Source of the DNA: Polytrichum commune
Taxonomy: Eukaryota; Streptophyta; Polytrichopsida; Polytrichales; Polytrichaceae
Direction of reading: 5' to 3'
DNA length: 64,000 nt
Assembly (NCBI GenBank): GCA_950295325.1
Contig: OX485807.1
Coordinates: forward strand, 5,024,501 to 5,088,500
The first letter of the stretch is position 1. Every line of letters starts with the position of its first letter. The notes under the pieces were generated by a model. That model was not told the origin of the DNA. It was given only the letters and a program-made list of their open reading frames with translations, and made no database searches. This document shows, piece by piece, positions 1 through 12,831 of the stretch. A program made the position numbers and the translations under genes.

Positions 1-380
1 CCAACACATGAATTTCTGTTTGATTTGAGAGGCACTCCATGCCAATCACCTTGGGACTCAATCTGCAAAGTCCGGCAACCATAAGAGTGACCATGTAAGT
101 CCAGATTTTGTTCAAAATTACAAACTCTCATTCAATCAAGATAGCGGGGAGAGAAAAGCAAAATTAGACCTCGAGAGGATTGTAGGTTGCAGGTTGTGGG
201 TGGGGCGGCCATTGTAAAGCACGGTTAAGTTATGTTGACAATTTGCACACTGAGAAGTTGAGGAAGCACCTAACCCACACAAGGTTTTCTTCCAAAATAT
301 AAGTTACCTAAATAATGCAGTTGGGTATGGATTGTCTTTTGAAGTTCACAAATGAAGCATGTGACAAGTGTAAGCCATTA

Positions 381-767
381 GAGGTGTCCGTATAGTCGCT
401 CAAAAACTCATGGTTTGGTAGGAAGTTTTGACCCACTTTTGACAATTTATAATGTTTACAAAGTGTTTAAGCAGTGTCAAAATACTGAATTTTAGTGAAG
501 TGAAGTGAGGTGTTTGATTTTGGCCAAAAGACAATTAAATTAGATAAAATTTCAGAGCAAATTTTTTAAATGGTGCTCTTGAACGTTTGATAGGGAGTTT
601 AATTTTACATTATTGCATTCTTTTGGCCAAAGTCAACTCCCGTTACATTTCTTCAAAATTGGGAGTTACGACCCCCTTGAGCGCTCCTTGAACATTATAA
701 GTTGTGAAAAGTGGGCCAAAACTCCCTACCATATCATGAATTTTTGAGTGACTTTAAGGACAACTCT
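381..767. mobile_element. Foldback/MITE-like element with ~90 bp inverted arms
   Basis: The arms at about 381-471 and 677-767 are reverse complements with scattered mismatches. They share the core 'CTCAAAAAYTCATG' followed by a 'GGTAGGRAGTTTTG' block. No ORF lies between them. Related arms with the same core bound a larger element at 39989-41088, so this is a dispersed family of non-autonomous elements. I could not fix a clean target-site duplication: the flanks are ...CCATTA and TATTATG.... The superfamily is unassigned. Confidence 0.6.
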
Positions 768-3700
768 ATTATGAACTTGTCTTTGTGGTGTGCCAACATG
801 TTGCATTGATGAACATACATATTCCCAACACTTTGACAAGTTTGAGTATTTAAGTTAAGTGGTTTTTACATAGACATTTTTCTTTATGCATCCACCTCTC
901 ACAAGAAACAAAGCACGTGATTTGGATTAGCAAATCCAAATCATGCATGTAGTCACTTTCCTCATAATTTCTAGAGCTCGTACAAATATCCTAATCATTT
1001 TCAAAGTGAAAATTCTTTGAGTTATTAAATCATGATCGTGTAGGTTCCCTCAATTCTGTTGACTATTACGTTTGGAATGGTTAACAAATATTGAGCACAT
1101 AATCCAATCATCTTTCAAGATGTGTATTTTTGGTGTTCACTATTAGATTCACATGCGATTGTACACCACTCAAATATAGGTGTTCATTCAAGATAGAATA
1201 CCTAATTAGGCACATCCATCTTAGAGTGGTCTGATTTATGTGCAATTTAGGTTTATTCACAAAGATATTCAATTGAGGAGACCAAACAAAGAGTGCGGTG
1301 CCTCTTTGAAGGATTTTATTTTATTTTATTAAGAGCTCATTAGAATGCCTTGTGGCTAAGCCTAATTTTGGAACAAGGATGAAACTCCTAAGATATTTTT
1401 TTCATCTAAAAAAACTTTGAGAGTGTGCTTTAGGATCTAAAATAGGGTTTGACCCATGAGACCCCTCACCTCAAATCTCAATTGACCTCTACAAGGTTGC
1501 TTGGCTCACCATACATGTTGTGACAAGCTAGAAGTTGATTTTCAATAAGTAACCCAGCCTACTATTTTAGCATGTCAATTCATGCCTTGCTATAACTTGA
1601 ATCAATTTATGCATTGGCTCTTATACTTGTGACCTTTTAGATAACTCATTTGGAGTTCCAAAGACTTTATAGATAACTCTATCATGCTATTTGATGCATG
1701 TTTAAATTATCTTGATGGATTGCATGGACTTCAAAAACTTGAATCATGTCTTCAATTTTAAATATTATCTCTAACTCATAATGTTTCAAAAAACTTTAAA
1801 ATCATATATGGGCATTTGTTTGTGCTACTAACCCATCTCCATCATGCTCATTAAATTACTTATACATGTAACATATTTTGAGCTTGCCTTTAACCTACAA
1901 TTATGAGAATATGGTATCACAAGCGACATGTTGGCACACATGCTTATAATGCATGTTGTTAGACTATTTATGTAATGAGTTAAACCAGCTTAACACTAGT
2001 TAAACTAGCTTTTAATGAGTTACATAACTAGTTTGGCAATTTCTATTCATGTAATGAGTAGTTATCCAAGTCGTGTGGTTGAGTTGAGAGTTTCAGAAAG
2101 TAAAACCTAATAGGTTTGTGTTCATCCTCTTGACATTTTTTGATCTAGAAAGATTGATAAAACTTAAGATACACAAACACAAATGCTCTACAACTAATTC
2201 AAGCTCTACATAAAATTTGATTAGTAGATGACTTGAGTGAATGTCCATATCTTATTAGTGATGTTTGTACAAAATCATAACTTTCATAAAATATATCAAT
2301 GTTGATGTTATTTAAAGTGCAAGTGAAATTAATCAAAATGAGCCAACTTGGTTCAATTAACTTACACTCGTTCATAACCACTTCCACTAAGACAAATAGG
2401 AAGTACTTAGAGAATTGCACAAACCAAGAGTGAAAATGTGGACAAGAGATATGTGCAATGAAGTTAAGCGAAAAACATACCAACATATTATGGCAATGAT
2501 GCAATGCATGTGGCATATTTTCAATTTTTTGGTTTCTTTCATTTTTTCTGATCTACTATACAACAAACAATGGCAAGGCAATCATCCCATTGTTCCCTTC
2601 TATTTCGGAAAGGTGTGGGATCACAGGGATCTAGGGGAACCACAAAGTGGTGTTTCATATGCATGGGTGCAAAAGGCCAAGATGACACGGACCCATACTA
2701 GTTCAATCACAACTACCCATATATCAAGAATCCATACATATCTAACAAACAACAATTCTAGTTGATAATACCATTGAGTGCATTAATTGTCTAACCGGAG
2801 AGGGTAATTTGTCTACCAATAGAGTGCGATAGGTAAGAACTAACAAGCTAGAAGCTTTAGAAGTTATCAATTTTCCCCTACTTGATATATGTTTCTTTGG
2901 AGACATTCTTAAACCAAAACATACCTTTGTTGAAACTTCAATGACCATTTGCCGTAGTGTAGATAATGTCTCCAAACGGGACATTATTATGCTCAAAACC
3001 CACTGTGTAAAGGAAACATAAGGTCAATAACATACAAGAATGATAAACTTTTTGCAATGGCTGACGAAGGAGGCAATACATGTCAAATGCATTTTCTTCT
3101 ATCAATTCCATTTAATTCCATACATGCGTGGCTTGAGTACCTAACCTACTCATGTCAAATTGCATAGTGAGATTATACATGTACCACATGAAAAATTGAG
3201 GGTTCGTGATTGATGCAAGTGACATTTTAAAATCTTAGAGCATGAACACACGTTGTACACCAAACACCAACACAAAAGGAGTGCTAAATTGGGTAACATT
3301 CTTTTAGGATGGAGTAGTCACTCTATATGTTCCACACGTTCACTCTATATGAATACTATAATTATTGGATTCCATGATCGAAACTAATATCTTACAATAC
3401 ACAAGGCTTTGTATAAATGAAGCTTCGATTCTATTTGGTCAAAGATTATGAGATGTTCATAGTTGATTCCTTTATAATGGAGTTGAAACTCACCCCTCCA
3501 AAAGTTGCATACTTGACGAGACGGAAGGCTTTAAAAGGGAGAGGGATCAACTCTAAATTGATGACAATGAGAACCTCAATCAATTAAGAGCATGAAAGTT
3601 AGGACTTATCACTTCACACAAAGTCCCAAATCTTAAGTCCCAATTTTGACATGGATGCGTACATGACAACATTTTTTTAGAGATGAGACACATGACTTGT

Positions 3701-3920
3701 GTTGAGATAATTGGGTTGAGCAAAAAACTAAACCAACTTGCAACACGAATCCTAATTTGTTTTTGCAGAAAAGAATCAAGAGGTGGCTTGAATAGATAAA
3801 CCATCTTTGAATGAGTTTCATGAGGCTCAAAAGCTGGGGCTTTGGCCTCCACGTTGGGACTTGGGACCTAACCCATGTCATAGATGTGAAAGAGAAACAC
3901 ATCGAAGGGGAGGTCACTTT
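768..3920. other. AT-rich intergenic DNA without a supported gene
   Basis: Open frames here are short, overlap on both strands and match no family I recognise. About 1412-1560 is a degenerate dispersed repeat whose second copy lies at about 52770-52890. The two share blocks such as ATCTAAAATAGG, TTTGACCCA and ATGACAAGCTAGAAG. The rest shows no structure I can name. Confidence 0.5.
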
Positions 3921-3965
3921 GTCCCATATGGATGGGGAGCACCAGCACCAGGACCGAGCTATAAG
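3921..3965 (+). promoter_or_regulatory. U2 snRNA promoter: USE plus TATA box
   Basis: GTCCCATATGG at 3921-3931 matches the plant snRNA upstream sequence element RTCCCACATCG at 9 of 11 positions and sits 70 bp before the U2 start. TATAAG at 3960-3965 lies at about -31. In plants the USE-TATA spacing decides the polymerase, and the wider spacing of about four helical turns, as here, is the RNA polymerase II type. Element identity is seen in the sequence; polymerase choice is inferred from known plant rules. Confidence 0.8.
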
Positions 3966-3990
3966 AAGGGAAGTTGAAGAAGTAGGAAGC

Positions 3991-4186
3991 ATACCTTTCT
4001 CGGCCTTTTGGCTAAGATCAAGTGTAGTATCTGTTCTTATCAGTTTAATATCTGATACGAGGCTCATCGAGCCTCATGATATTAATCTAATTTTTTCTGG
4101 GTGCGGATCCATCCGGCAGCTTGCTGCCAGGATCCGCGAGCGTCGCCTTGGTATTGCACTATTTCCTTGGCTGGCGCAACCCTCTC
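3991..4186 (+). ncRNA. U2: U2 spliceosomal snRNA
   Basis: The RNA begins ATACCTTTCTCGGCCTTTTG, the conserved plant U2 5' end. It contains the GTAGTA branch-site recognition element and the conserved TATCAGTTTAATATCTGATA region. A short stem-loop IIa-like hairpin follows. The Sm-like site is within AATTTTTTC, next comes a GC-rich stem-loop III (GCGGATCC/GGATCCGC), and then the GTATTGCACTAT segment of the terminal stem-loop. The whole is about 196 nt, the usual plant U2 length. The 3' end is set by length and by the end of the last stem, so it may be off by a few bases. I did not find a clear plant 3' processing box. The gene has its own USE/TATA promoter and lies about 450 bp upstream of, and co-oriented with, TERT. 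U2 pairs with the intron branch point in the spliceosome. All recognisable functional elements are intact, so it is probably a working copy. Confidence 0.94.
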
Positions 4187-4628
4187 CCTCCGGGGACCCA
4201 ATTTAAACACTCAAATCGGAAGCCTAACCCGTTGTTTTCCGTTAACGTTATCTTGCATTGCCCGTTCCAGTCTAGGATTACAAGATTCGATATGTGGAAT
4301 CACGAAGGTTCCTTTCTTCAGGTGTGCTCTCTAAAGAAATTGTCAAGAACAGATGCAGAAGTAGCTGGTGAATCTGCTGTTTTGCCGTTCTTTCGGTTCC
4401 TTAATGACTCTGAGTAAGTTGCATTCAGGTTACAACAGGTGGTTGTCCAAAGCCAACAGCGTAATTAGAGGGAGCTTATGCTTTTCAATTAGACTCCACT
4501 TCAATTGATTGTTGTTCTCGTGTGTGAGAGCTACTCTTGCGTTTGCAAGGTACTGAAGTAGCGGCTCTCTCTGATTGAGGGAGAGGGAGGATTGGGTGTT
4601 ACTAGGGTTTAGTGGAGTGAGATCGGCA

Positions 4629-4640
4629 ATGGTGGCATGA
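4629..4640 (+). promoter_or_regulatory. Three-codon uORF overlapping the TERT start codon
   Basis: ATG GTG GCA TGA starts 8 nt before the TERT ATG in another frame and ends in an ATGA overlap with it. Its start has G at -3 and G at +4, a favourable context, while the TERT start has G at -3 but A at +4. If this ATG is transcribed, TERT initiation would depend on leaky scanning or termination-reinitiation. The overlap is seen in the sequence; the regulatory effect is inference. Confidence 0.45.
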
Positions 4641-7600
4641 AGTTGGACACAGGGGAGCACGGGAAGTGCTGCCCCAACCACCGCCGCCTGCTACTCCACC
4701 TCTACGGCCCGCGGCTAAAGACGCTGCGAGAGCATGTGGAGGAATTGGTGCACATTGGTGACGATGAGTCCTCGCAATCTGCGAAGTGGCCCACAAATGG
4801 TCTGGTGCGAGCCAGCGACTGCGTGGAGTATGTGACGCTGTTGGAGAAGAGCTACGCGGTGATGGCGGAGAATGCAGGCCGCGTGGCTGGAGTCTCCGTG
4901 GAGCAGCGGTGGAGCCAGCGACAGGCAAGTTCCGGTGAAAATGTGTATTACTATTTTGTTTTGTAAGCAAGTAGGCTTCGGAGCAAGCTGCAGGAGTGTC
5001 CAAGGTTGAATGTTCTGGTTTAAGCATTGTGTTGTTGTTAGACATCGGTCAGCTGATCGAGTTTAAGAAATCAAGGCAAATTCCCCTGCAATATCCTTCG
5101 AGGATCTCCGGAACTTTCTCAATTTCACTGCAAACACAGCTATGCATGTGGAAAGATTTTCACATTGGTCGTGTCTGAGGTTTAGCATGTTATTGTGGCC
5201 CAAGCTGTAATATTTAAAAGGCAGATTGTAGGGAGTGATTTCTAATCATTTTTGTGTGAGTTGGAGGTGTACAGGTGGTAGAGAGGGTGATACAGCTGCA
5301 ATTGCGGCAGGAGGGAGCTTCCAGAAATGTGCTCTGTTTCGGCTATGGGCAGGTGGGAATCCCACTTCCTTCGTTGAACTTGGTCCGATTCAGGAACCTT
5401 CAAGTGCGTTGCACAGCAACAAATGTGTAGAAACACTTCTTTAAGTATCAGAAAATATACCAGTATGTGACGTGATAGGGAGGGACTCTATTGTGAATCT
5501 ATTACTTCCCAAGTTATTGGTGTGATGAAGCATACAAGTAAGACATACTTTTTTGTTGTTAAGGTAATCATGGACCTCACTGATTGTGCAGGTTCGATCA
5601 ACACGATCGAGAGGAGACCACTTTTTTCCTCAAGGTGTGAACTCCGAATACCGCAATGTAGCTGCAGCCTTTGTGAGCACACATTTGTGGGCAACTCTTC
5701 TTTCAAGGGTATGTGAGATTCCAAGTGCAGTACATGTTATAGCTTGACTGATATTGGATCTAATCAAAATAGATTGAGCACTAGTAGGTTCACTGTCGGG
5801 TTGCTTGTCTAACAAAGTATTCAATCTGTTGCAACAATCTTCTTGACCGTGTGCTGGTTGGCAGAGGCTTGTATAAATTAAAAAAAGTGGAACAGTTATC
5901 ACACCTGTAATTAATTTTGTCAATTGTTTTGCACGGAGTCCAGTGACGTAATTGTCATATATGGCAGTGTAGAATAGACAGTGGTAAACTTTGCAAGTAT
6001 CTGGAAGGATACAAATTGATGGGGAAATTAGTCATGTGAATTATACCTTGATGCAAGGGGTGCAGATTGGAGAAGAGGCAATGCTTTACCTCCTGTCTCA
6101 TGCAACCATCTTTGTGCCACTTCCACACCACTGTCTGCTGCAAGTGGCTGGTCATGCAGTCAGCATGGTGGCTTTTGATTCGAAGCAGACAGGTTGCACC
6201 TCATGGCCAAAGCAGCAACAGGTTTCTGTGGTTGAACAAGGGGAAGATCTCATTTTCCAGGATAAAGAAATGGCAGGCTTGGTTGTGAACATGGTACGAC
6301 CAGCAATAAATGGGAATATTCTCCCAACACTTCATGCCAGTGCCTGGGAAGTTTTTGGGCATAGTCAGTCAAGATCCTAGTGATTTTAAATCCAACCAGT
6401 TATTCCTCTAAAATGATTGGTAATTCTCCTGAAGTCTCGAACTTCAATCGGTTATTTCTCAAACTCAACCAGTTCATCTGTAACTAACTGCCGGTTCTCC
6501 CCAAGCCCTGCTTCATGCTGTCTCTTCTATGGTTAGAAGTTTGTCTAGATGTTATTGAAGTTTCGCCACAATGTCTGCAGCGCAACATTTATGCAAAACA
6601 TGTTCAGGAGTAGGTCTGAGGTCAACGAGGTTCCTATTATCCTCAACACATAACGCTGTTCATTCTATTTTCTGCCTGTTTTATTGCGCATATTGTACAT
6701 GTAAGCATATGGTGGAGTTGTTTGGATGAAAGTTTTGAGGAACCAATTTGCAGGAGTTTGGATCTTCTGGGTTGCAGATTAAAGACAAGGATGTCCTGCA
6801 TGTTTCTGGAGTTATCCCCACATCAGCAAAGCAAGTGAGGCCCTCAAGCTGGCTGAGACGCAGGGAACAAGCGAAGCAGAAGCGTCTGAACATTTCAAGC
6901 TCCTCCTGTATGATTGAGTTGTCCAGTAATACAGGTCACGCAAGGGGTAGGTAATCTTGCAAGTAAATCGCAATTGTTCACAAGAATTCTTCTAGTGTCT
7001 AATCTAGCATTCCTCATGACATTCATAAATTTCAGCTTGTAACCTTCATCACATGTCATGCGTATTTTGTTTTGCAAAGTTTACACAGCTGTCTTGTTCT
7101 AAGAGGAAAATTTAGAACTGCAAGAGGCATGGAGGAACACTCATGATGATTATACATGGTCAGTCCTTTCCAGGATTAGATTTCCATTGAAGTATTTGAC
7201 AGGTTGGTCACTTATTCTTGAACAGTTTAGCTTGTTGATAGGCTTACATCCCTCTGATAACAGCTGAAGGATAATATACTTGCAGCAGGAACAACTGTTA
7301 GCGATGAACTTTGTGACAGAGGAGCTACCAATCACCATATCCAAAATGCATCAAAGGCAAATGGTTCTCGTGATTGTGGTACCAATAAGAAGGGAGCATC
7401 GAAGGGAGGGCATTGCTTTGGTCCCTCGCATAGATTCATCAATCGTTCCCCAATCTTTTACAACTCTTCCTTTTCTTGCCATGCTGGACTCCCTGCAAAT
7501 CGTATCCTTGCATTGTTAATTCTTTAACCAAGTCGAGTGAAGATTGTAGAGCTGCTTGTTGACTCTGGTCACATACTTTCACATTGATAGGCATAAGGTT

Positions 7601-10600
7601 ATGATAGACTCTGATTATGTTGGTATAATTTGAGACTGCTCAGAAGCAGCTTGCATTTACTGACCTAGAGTAGTCTTTACATGTATTTCAATGCATAATT
7701 CTGCTTGTACTCTCAACCTAAACTCTGCCTCCTCTATGGGTCTATGTAAGTTTCTATGCAACACTAGTAGATTTCAGAGTCATACAAACCTTTACGAATT
7801 ATAGATATTCTGAACACAATTGATCCTGGTGATGCTGGTATTGCCCAACTATTTGTTGCAATATTTGGTAGGCTTAATAGATCAGGCTTTACATCTGAAG
7901 GAATTTTGGCACCAATCCTGGATAAAGACAAGGAGAAGATAATGAAGTAAGTTACCAAATTCCTTTCAAACCTTGCCCTGGCAATCAATAACTCTGTACA
8001 AGTACGTAGGATACTGCAAACTCCTAAATCTGCAGTATTTTTTGTCCGGCATTGTCATGGACATTTTGAGGCAACGAACAAGCAGGATAAAGTGTAAATG
8101 CAATCATCAGTCTTTGATTATAGGTGTGGGGTTTTAGGTCAACATAACTTAGTGCACTCTCCTGCAATAGCTTAGTAAGAATGAGTAAGCACGTGTTCAC
8201 ACTTGTTTGGGGCTAATTGTCATGTTGAGCAGAACTCTTGAGGTTGTGGTGGTTTTGGAGACTGGTTCTGGGTTGTGCCTAATATTACATCTTCTTGCTG
8301 ATTGTATATAGAGGCTTGAGAGCGCTTCTGGCAAAAATGGTTCGCAATGCTAGATGCTGTAATTTTGCTCAATTGTTGAGCAGGCATTGCCCTCTTCCAT
8401 CTCACGTGGAGCGTTCAGCTTCCAAAAGGGGCCCTAGAGCCCATTCCAAATCGAAGGCAAAAAAGAAGGTATTTTGCCTGGTCTTGCTTATCACTTTAAG
8501 GAGGTTCACTGAAAACATAATGTAAGCGTCCTTTCAGTTTGAAGGATAAATGCATGACTCTTTCAGTGCAAGTGTATACTCTAACCATCTGTCTGCATGT
8601 CACACTAGATGTGGAGTGACATCTGTGTGCACTATTTTAAATTCAGCATGTGGTCACCTAGCAAATCTAATCCTGTATTTGCAGAATGTCCTCAAACAAA
8701 TGTGGGATACCAAACATGAGTAGGCCTTAGGTGTGATATTTTGTTTGGATATTAATTCTTGCCATTTGTAGGACATGATTTGAACTATGTTCTCTTTTTG
8801 GCAGAGAAAATCAGGAAGCAAAGCTCGTGATGCAATGGGAGAAGGATATGTCACACAAGCGATGGATGTCGAATTGAAATCTTCTCTAGTAACTGATGAA
8901 AAGATAAGCTGGTTCCAAAAGGAGCCCTTTGTGAAAGAGTCTACTATTCAGCCAGGAACCATGACGACCCAGTCTCTTGTTCAAAAGAATCAGGACAGCC
9001 TAGATAAAAGGGTTGCCACAGGGAGGTATTCAAAGTTTGGGAGAGGGCATAGAGGAAATCAGGGTGACACTTTGTATTCTGAAAGTAGGAGACTCCCAAA
9101 ATGTCCAGCCGTTGGCAAAATCTCAGGAGAAATAAATGCAGAGGAGGAAGATTTAAGGCCAACAGCAGTTCTCACAAAGCTTGTAGAATGTTCTACAAAC
9201 CACAAAGAAGTGGTGGCTTTTCTGTGGGCAGTCTGTCGAAATCTTCTCCCAGAAGAGCTATGTGGTACATCGTGCTTTCAGAGAAAACTTTGCAGCAGCA
9301 TTTCCAGCTTTGTGAGTCTCCGGCGGCACGAAACTTTCAGTGTACAGCACATCCTCAACAAATTGCAAAGGAGTGCATGGAGTTGGCCAAATTATGACTG
9401 TAAAACTAACAAAACTGAGTATATTTTCAGTAGAGAGCCAAGTGCTAATGTAAATCATGTGGAAACAGATAAGGTACCTTCTACACCACAATATCGTAGT
9501 TTGCAACAGATAATGCTCCAAGACTGGCTACACTGGTTGTTCTCGGGACTAATTGTTCCACTTATACGGACTCATTTCTATGTCACAGAAACTGAGAATC
9601 ACAGGCAAAATGTTCTATATTTCCGAAAGCCTGTGTGGGCTAAGATCCAATTGCTGTCTATGAGAGACTTAGTTTCTAATTGCTACCAGAAGTTGGATCC
9701 ATGCACAGTTGCTGCAATGTTGCACAAGGGAACTATGGGATTCTCACAGATTCGAATGCTGCCCAAGCGAAATGGGGTTCGCCCTATTGGCAACCTTAGC
9801 AGTGGTTCCAAGTGCACAATTCCTTCAAGTGTGGGAGTTCAAAATGCCTGTACTGGCATGAAGGAGTACCCATTGGTGACTCGTATGAGACAAGTTCAAT
9901 TCTCCTTCATGGCCATCAATTCTGTATTGAAAGGTGCACATGTCTGCCTCAAGTATGAACAAGAGTGTCATCCAGAGGATTTGGGCGCATCAGTGTTTGG
10001 CTATAAAGACACGTACATCAAGCTTCTTCCTTTTATCGTTCATTTGAAAGGTGCTTCAGGGGGGCTGCCACCAATTTTCATGGCTGTTTGTGACATATCC
10101 AAAGCATATGATACGATCAAACAAGATAAACTTTTGGAGATTCTATATGCAATTGTGAGGCTTCCAGTCTATTATATTCTACGTTATATTGCCATCTTCC
10201 ACAGCATGGGGGCTGTTAGAATTTCGTACAGACGGATGTGTAAGCACTCCAATGAGCCTCATAAACTCTTGGACACTTTTGTGGACCTGACTGCCAGACG
10301 TTCACACTGCATTCTACAGGATCAGGTATGTCCTACGTCGAGCGCTTTCTAATCAATTTTCTGTTGCCAGTCAGAATATCATTCAAGTTTGTAAAAGTTG
10401 AGGGGCTATGGTGTCATCACTTGCCACTGGTTGATTGTGGCCAGCAGGGGACAGCCACGGAGTTGAGACGAGAACAGATTCTTGCACTTTTGGAGGAGCA
10501 CATATTGAGAAACATTGTGCGAATTGGTTCTCAGTTTTACTTGCAAAAATCAGGCATTCCTCAAGGCAGTGTGCTGTCACCACTGCTGTGTTCAGTATTT

Positions 10601-11953
10601 TTTGGGCATGTTGATCGCCACTTCTTTGATCCACTTCTACAGCAACCTGCTACAGCAGAGGTGCTTGACAAGGAACTATTGGAAGTTGAAGTTCAACAAG
10701 TACTTCCTCTGTTACAGTCTGGAAAGAAGAGAATTGCTACACCATCACTGTCACAAAGTACACCTGCCATATCCAAGGCTACAAGTTTATTGGCAGGAGG
10801 CAATGGTTCCATCTTGCTACGATTGGTTGATGATTCACTTTTCATCTCAACCTCTCAAGCTGATGTGGCAAGGTTTGTGCAAATCATGCACCAAGGATTC
10901 GAGGATTATGGCTGCCATGCAAATAGACACAAAACAACTGTAAGCTTTAACCTTCAGCTTAGTAAGGAGCAGGGAAACTTCTCCCGGAACATCTACACGA
11001 GCGAGGATGGAGCTTCTTTCATGGCCTGGAGTGGTTTGTTGATCAACTGCTGCACATTGGAGATCCAAGCAGATTATACCAGGTATCCATCATTGCCACT
11101 CTGCAATCAGTACATCCAAGAACAGTCAAATGTTTTGGAACTCCAGGAGAAATAGAGATTACTCCATTGAAGATGAGGCCTATGCTATATTTTGTTCTCT
11201 TTATGTTTCCTTCTGATATTGAATTGAAGTCTTTATCCTTTTTTGGGTTTAGGGGTTTAGGAGTTTAGGGTTGATATTCTACTTGTCTGTGTCTGTGCAG
11301 GTATGTTGGGGAGCCTATAAAGGGATCGCTTACAGTTGTTAGGAGAACAAACCCAGGATCTCGAATCCCAATAAAATTATGCTACTTTCTACGTGCGAAA
11401 TGCCACCCTCTGCTCTATGACCAGAGAATCAACTCACCTTCCACGGCCCGTCTAAATGCATATCAGGCCTTCATGTTATGTGCCATGAAGTTCCATGCAT
11501 ACCTTTGTAGTATGCCACATACATCCCACCATCACCATCATCCTCCATTCCTATTCCAAGCTATCATAGCTGCTTCTAGGTATTCTAAACCTTACATTCA
11601 CTTGTGTACTTGTGTTGATTTTCCAAGAGAGATAGATGTGGTTGTACATCCTTGAGTTTCTGATTCAAACCTTGTTTTTCTACTGCAGCTACATGTATGG
11701 GTTGTTACGGAAACAAATGCAGGAGATGGAAGCAAGTGTACACTTTGGAATGGCAAAGGACGAAGTGAAATGGCTAGCAGTGCATGCTTTTCAAAAGGTG
11801 TTGTGCAGAAAGCAGTCGCGATACTCTGAGCTTCTTTTGCTGATGAAGAATGAGCTTGATAAGCCTAAATACAGATCATTTGATTCTTGCCCACATCTTT
11901 CGTCTGCATTCGACGAAAAAAGATCATCCATGTTTAAGCAAATTATTTATTGA
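4637..11953 (+). CDS. TERT: Telomerase reverse transcriptase (12 exons)
   Basis: Catalytic subunit of telomerase; it copies the telomerase RNA template onto chromosome ends in the nucleus. Exons: 4637-4924, 5275-5352, 5592-5708, 6066-~6293, 6754-6946, 7286-7501, 7805-7946, 8312-8468, 8805-10325, 10448-11082, 11301-11579, 11689-11953. Frame is kept throughout, giving about 1372 aa, somewhat longer than angiosperm TERTs. Exons 1-4 hold the N-terminal TEN-type domain, and exon 5 a basic linker. Exon 9 holds the CP/QFP-like region, the T motif (THFYVTETE, FRKPVW), motif 1/2 (RMLPKRNGVRPIGN) and motif A (VCDISKAYD, catalytic Asp at 10092). Exon 10 holds motif B (SGIPQGSVLSPLLC) and motif C (RLVDDSLF, Asp pair at 10829-10834). 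Exons 10-12 give the C-terminal extension, including DYTRY and AMKFHAY. Intron 1 uses a GC donor (CAG|GCAAGT). Exon 4's 3' end is the weakest call: 6221 is an alternative in-frame end. All catalytic residues are present. Confidence 0.96.
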
Positions 11954-12317
11954 TCACCATGGCAGGCTTTAATAGTGAATCACTTATTGTTGTCATGAAC
12001 ACTTGATGTACCTCAACCGCATCAAATTTCAAGACCCTAAATTGACCAGAAGTGGAATCTTGTGTCGTCTGCCGCACTAACTGTCCTGGATGGTAGGATA
12101 GAAGTTTGCAGCATGTGATAAATGTAGACAATGTAGACAGTAGATTGAAAGGTATAGGTGCTCTTAATGGATGTCATGGGTTGGGATATGGCAAAAACGA
12201 CGTCTTCGTAGCATTTCAAACCATTTTGACTAGCATGTTCTCTTGTCCAGATATCAAGAAGATGCAATATCAATGAACAACTTGACCATTAGTGTAACTA
12301 CATGACACTCTGCATTA

Positions 12318-12828
12318 TGCCCCCTTCCCACCTGGCTTTAGCTAAGACTAAAAGTTGGTTCTAACAACCCAGCCTTCACACCATCGACATTATCCAGTGC
12401 CGAGCCTAGTTGGCAACTGATGTGGCATGGCTTAAAAGTGGAGGTTTTGAGCCTCAAGCACCGACCCTCCCATTGGTACCTAAACATGAGGCAAGAATAT
12501 AGGAGCTTTAAGAGTGTTGCCTCCTGCCCTTGTGCTTGGTTGCTTTTTAGTCTTAGCTATGAGGGCACGAGGAGTTCCATTAACAAAAACCGATGGTAAG
12601 ATAGGTGAGTAGTAAGGCATTTGGGGACTACCCAACATGTCATTGCTTGGAAGAGAAAACAATGAACATGTGTGAAAGCTACTTAACTAAAACCTACTTG
12701 ACAATCTATGGAGCAAGTTCTTGTAGGTGCATTGGGATAGCCAAATGCCTCCCTTGTAACTAAGGGAGCTTTACCCGGTTTCTAGGAAATACTTTGGATC
12801 TTAGCTAAAGTCAAGTGGGAAGGGGGCA
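12318..12828. mobile_element. MITE with TTA target duplication (PIF/Harbinger-like)
   Basis: The terminal inverted repeats begin TGCCCCCTTCCCAC and continue through a shared CTTTAGCTAAG block, about 35 bp in all. The element is flanked by TTA on both sides (12315-12317 and 12829-12831). A 3-bp TTA duplication is the usual mark of PIF/Harbinger elements. At about 511 bp and with no transposase ORF, it must be non-autonomous. Confidence 0.65.
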
Positions 12829-12831
12829 TTA

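Noticed and set aside
4602-5045. 147-codon minus-strand frame over TERT exon 1
   Set aside because: Shadow of exon 1, which is supported by TERT homology and exact splice phase.
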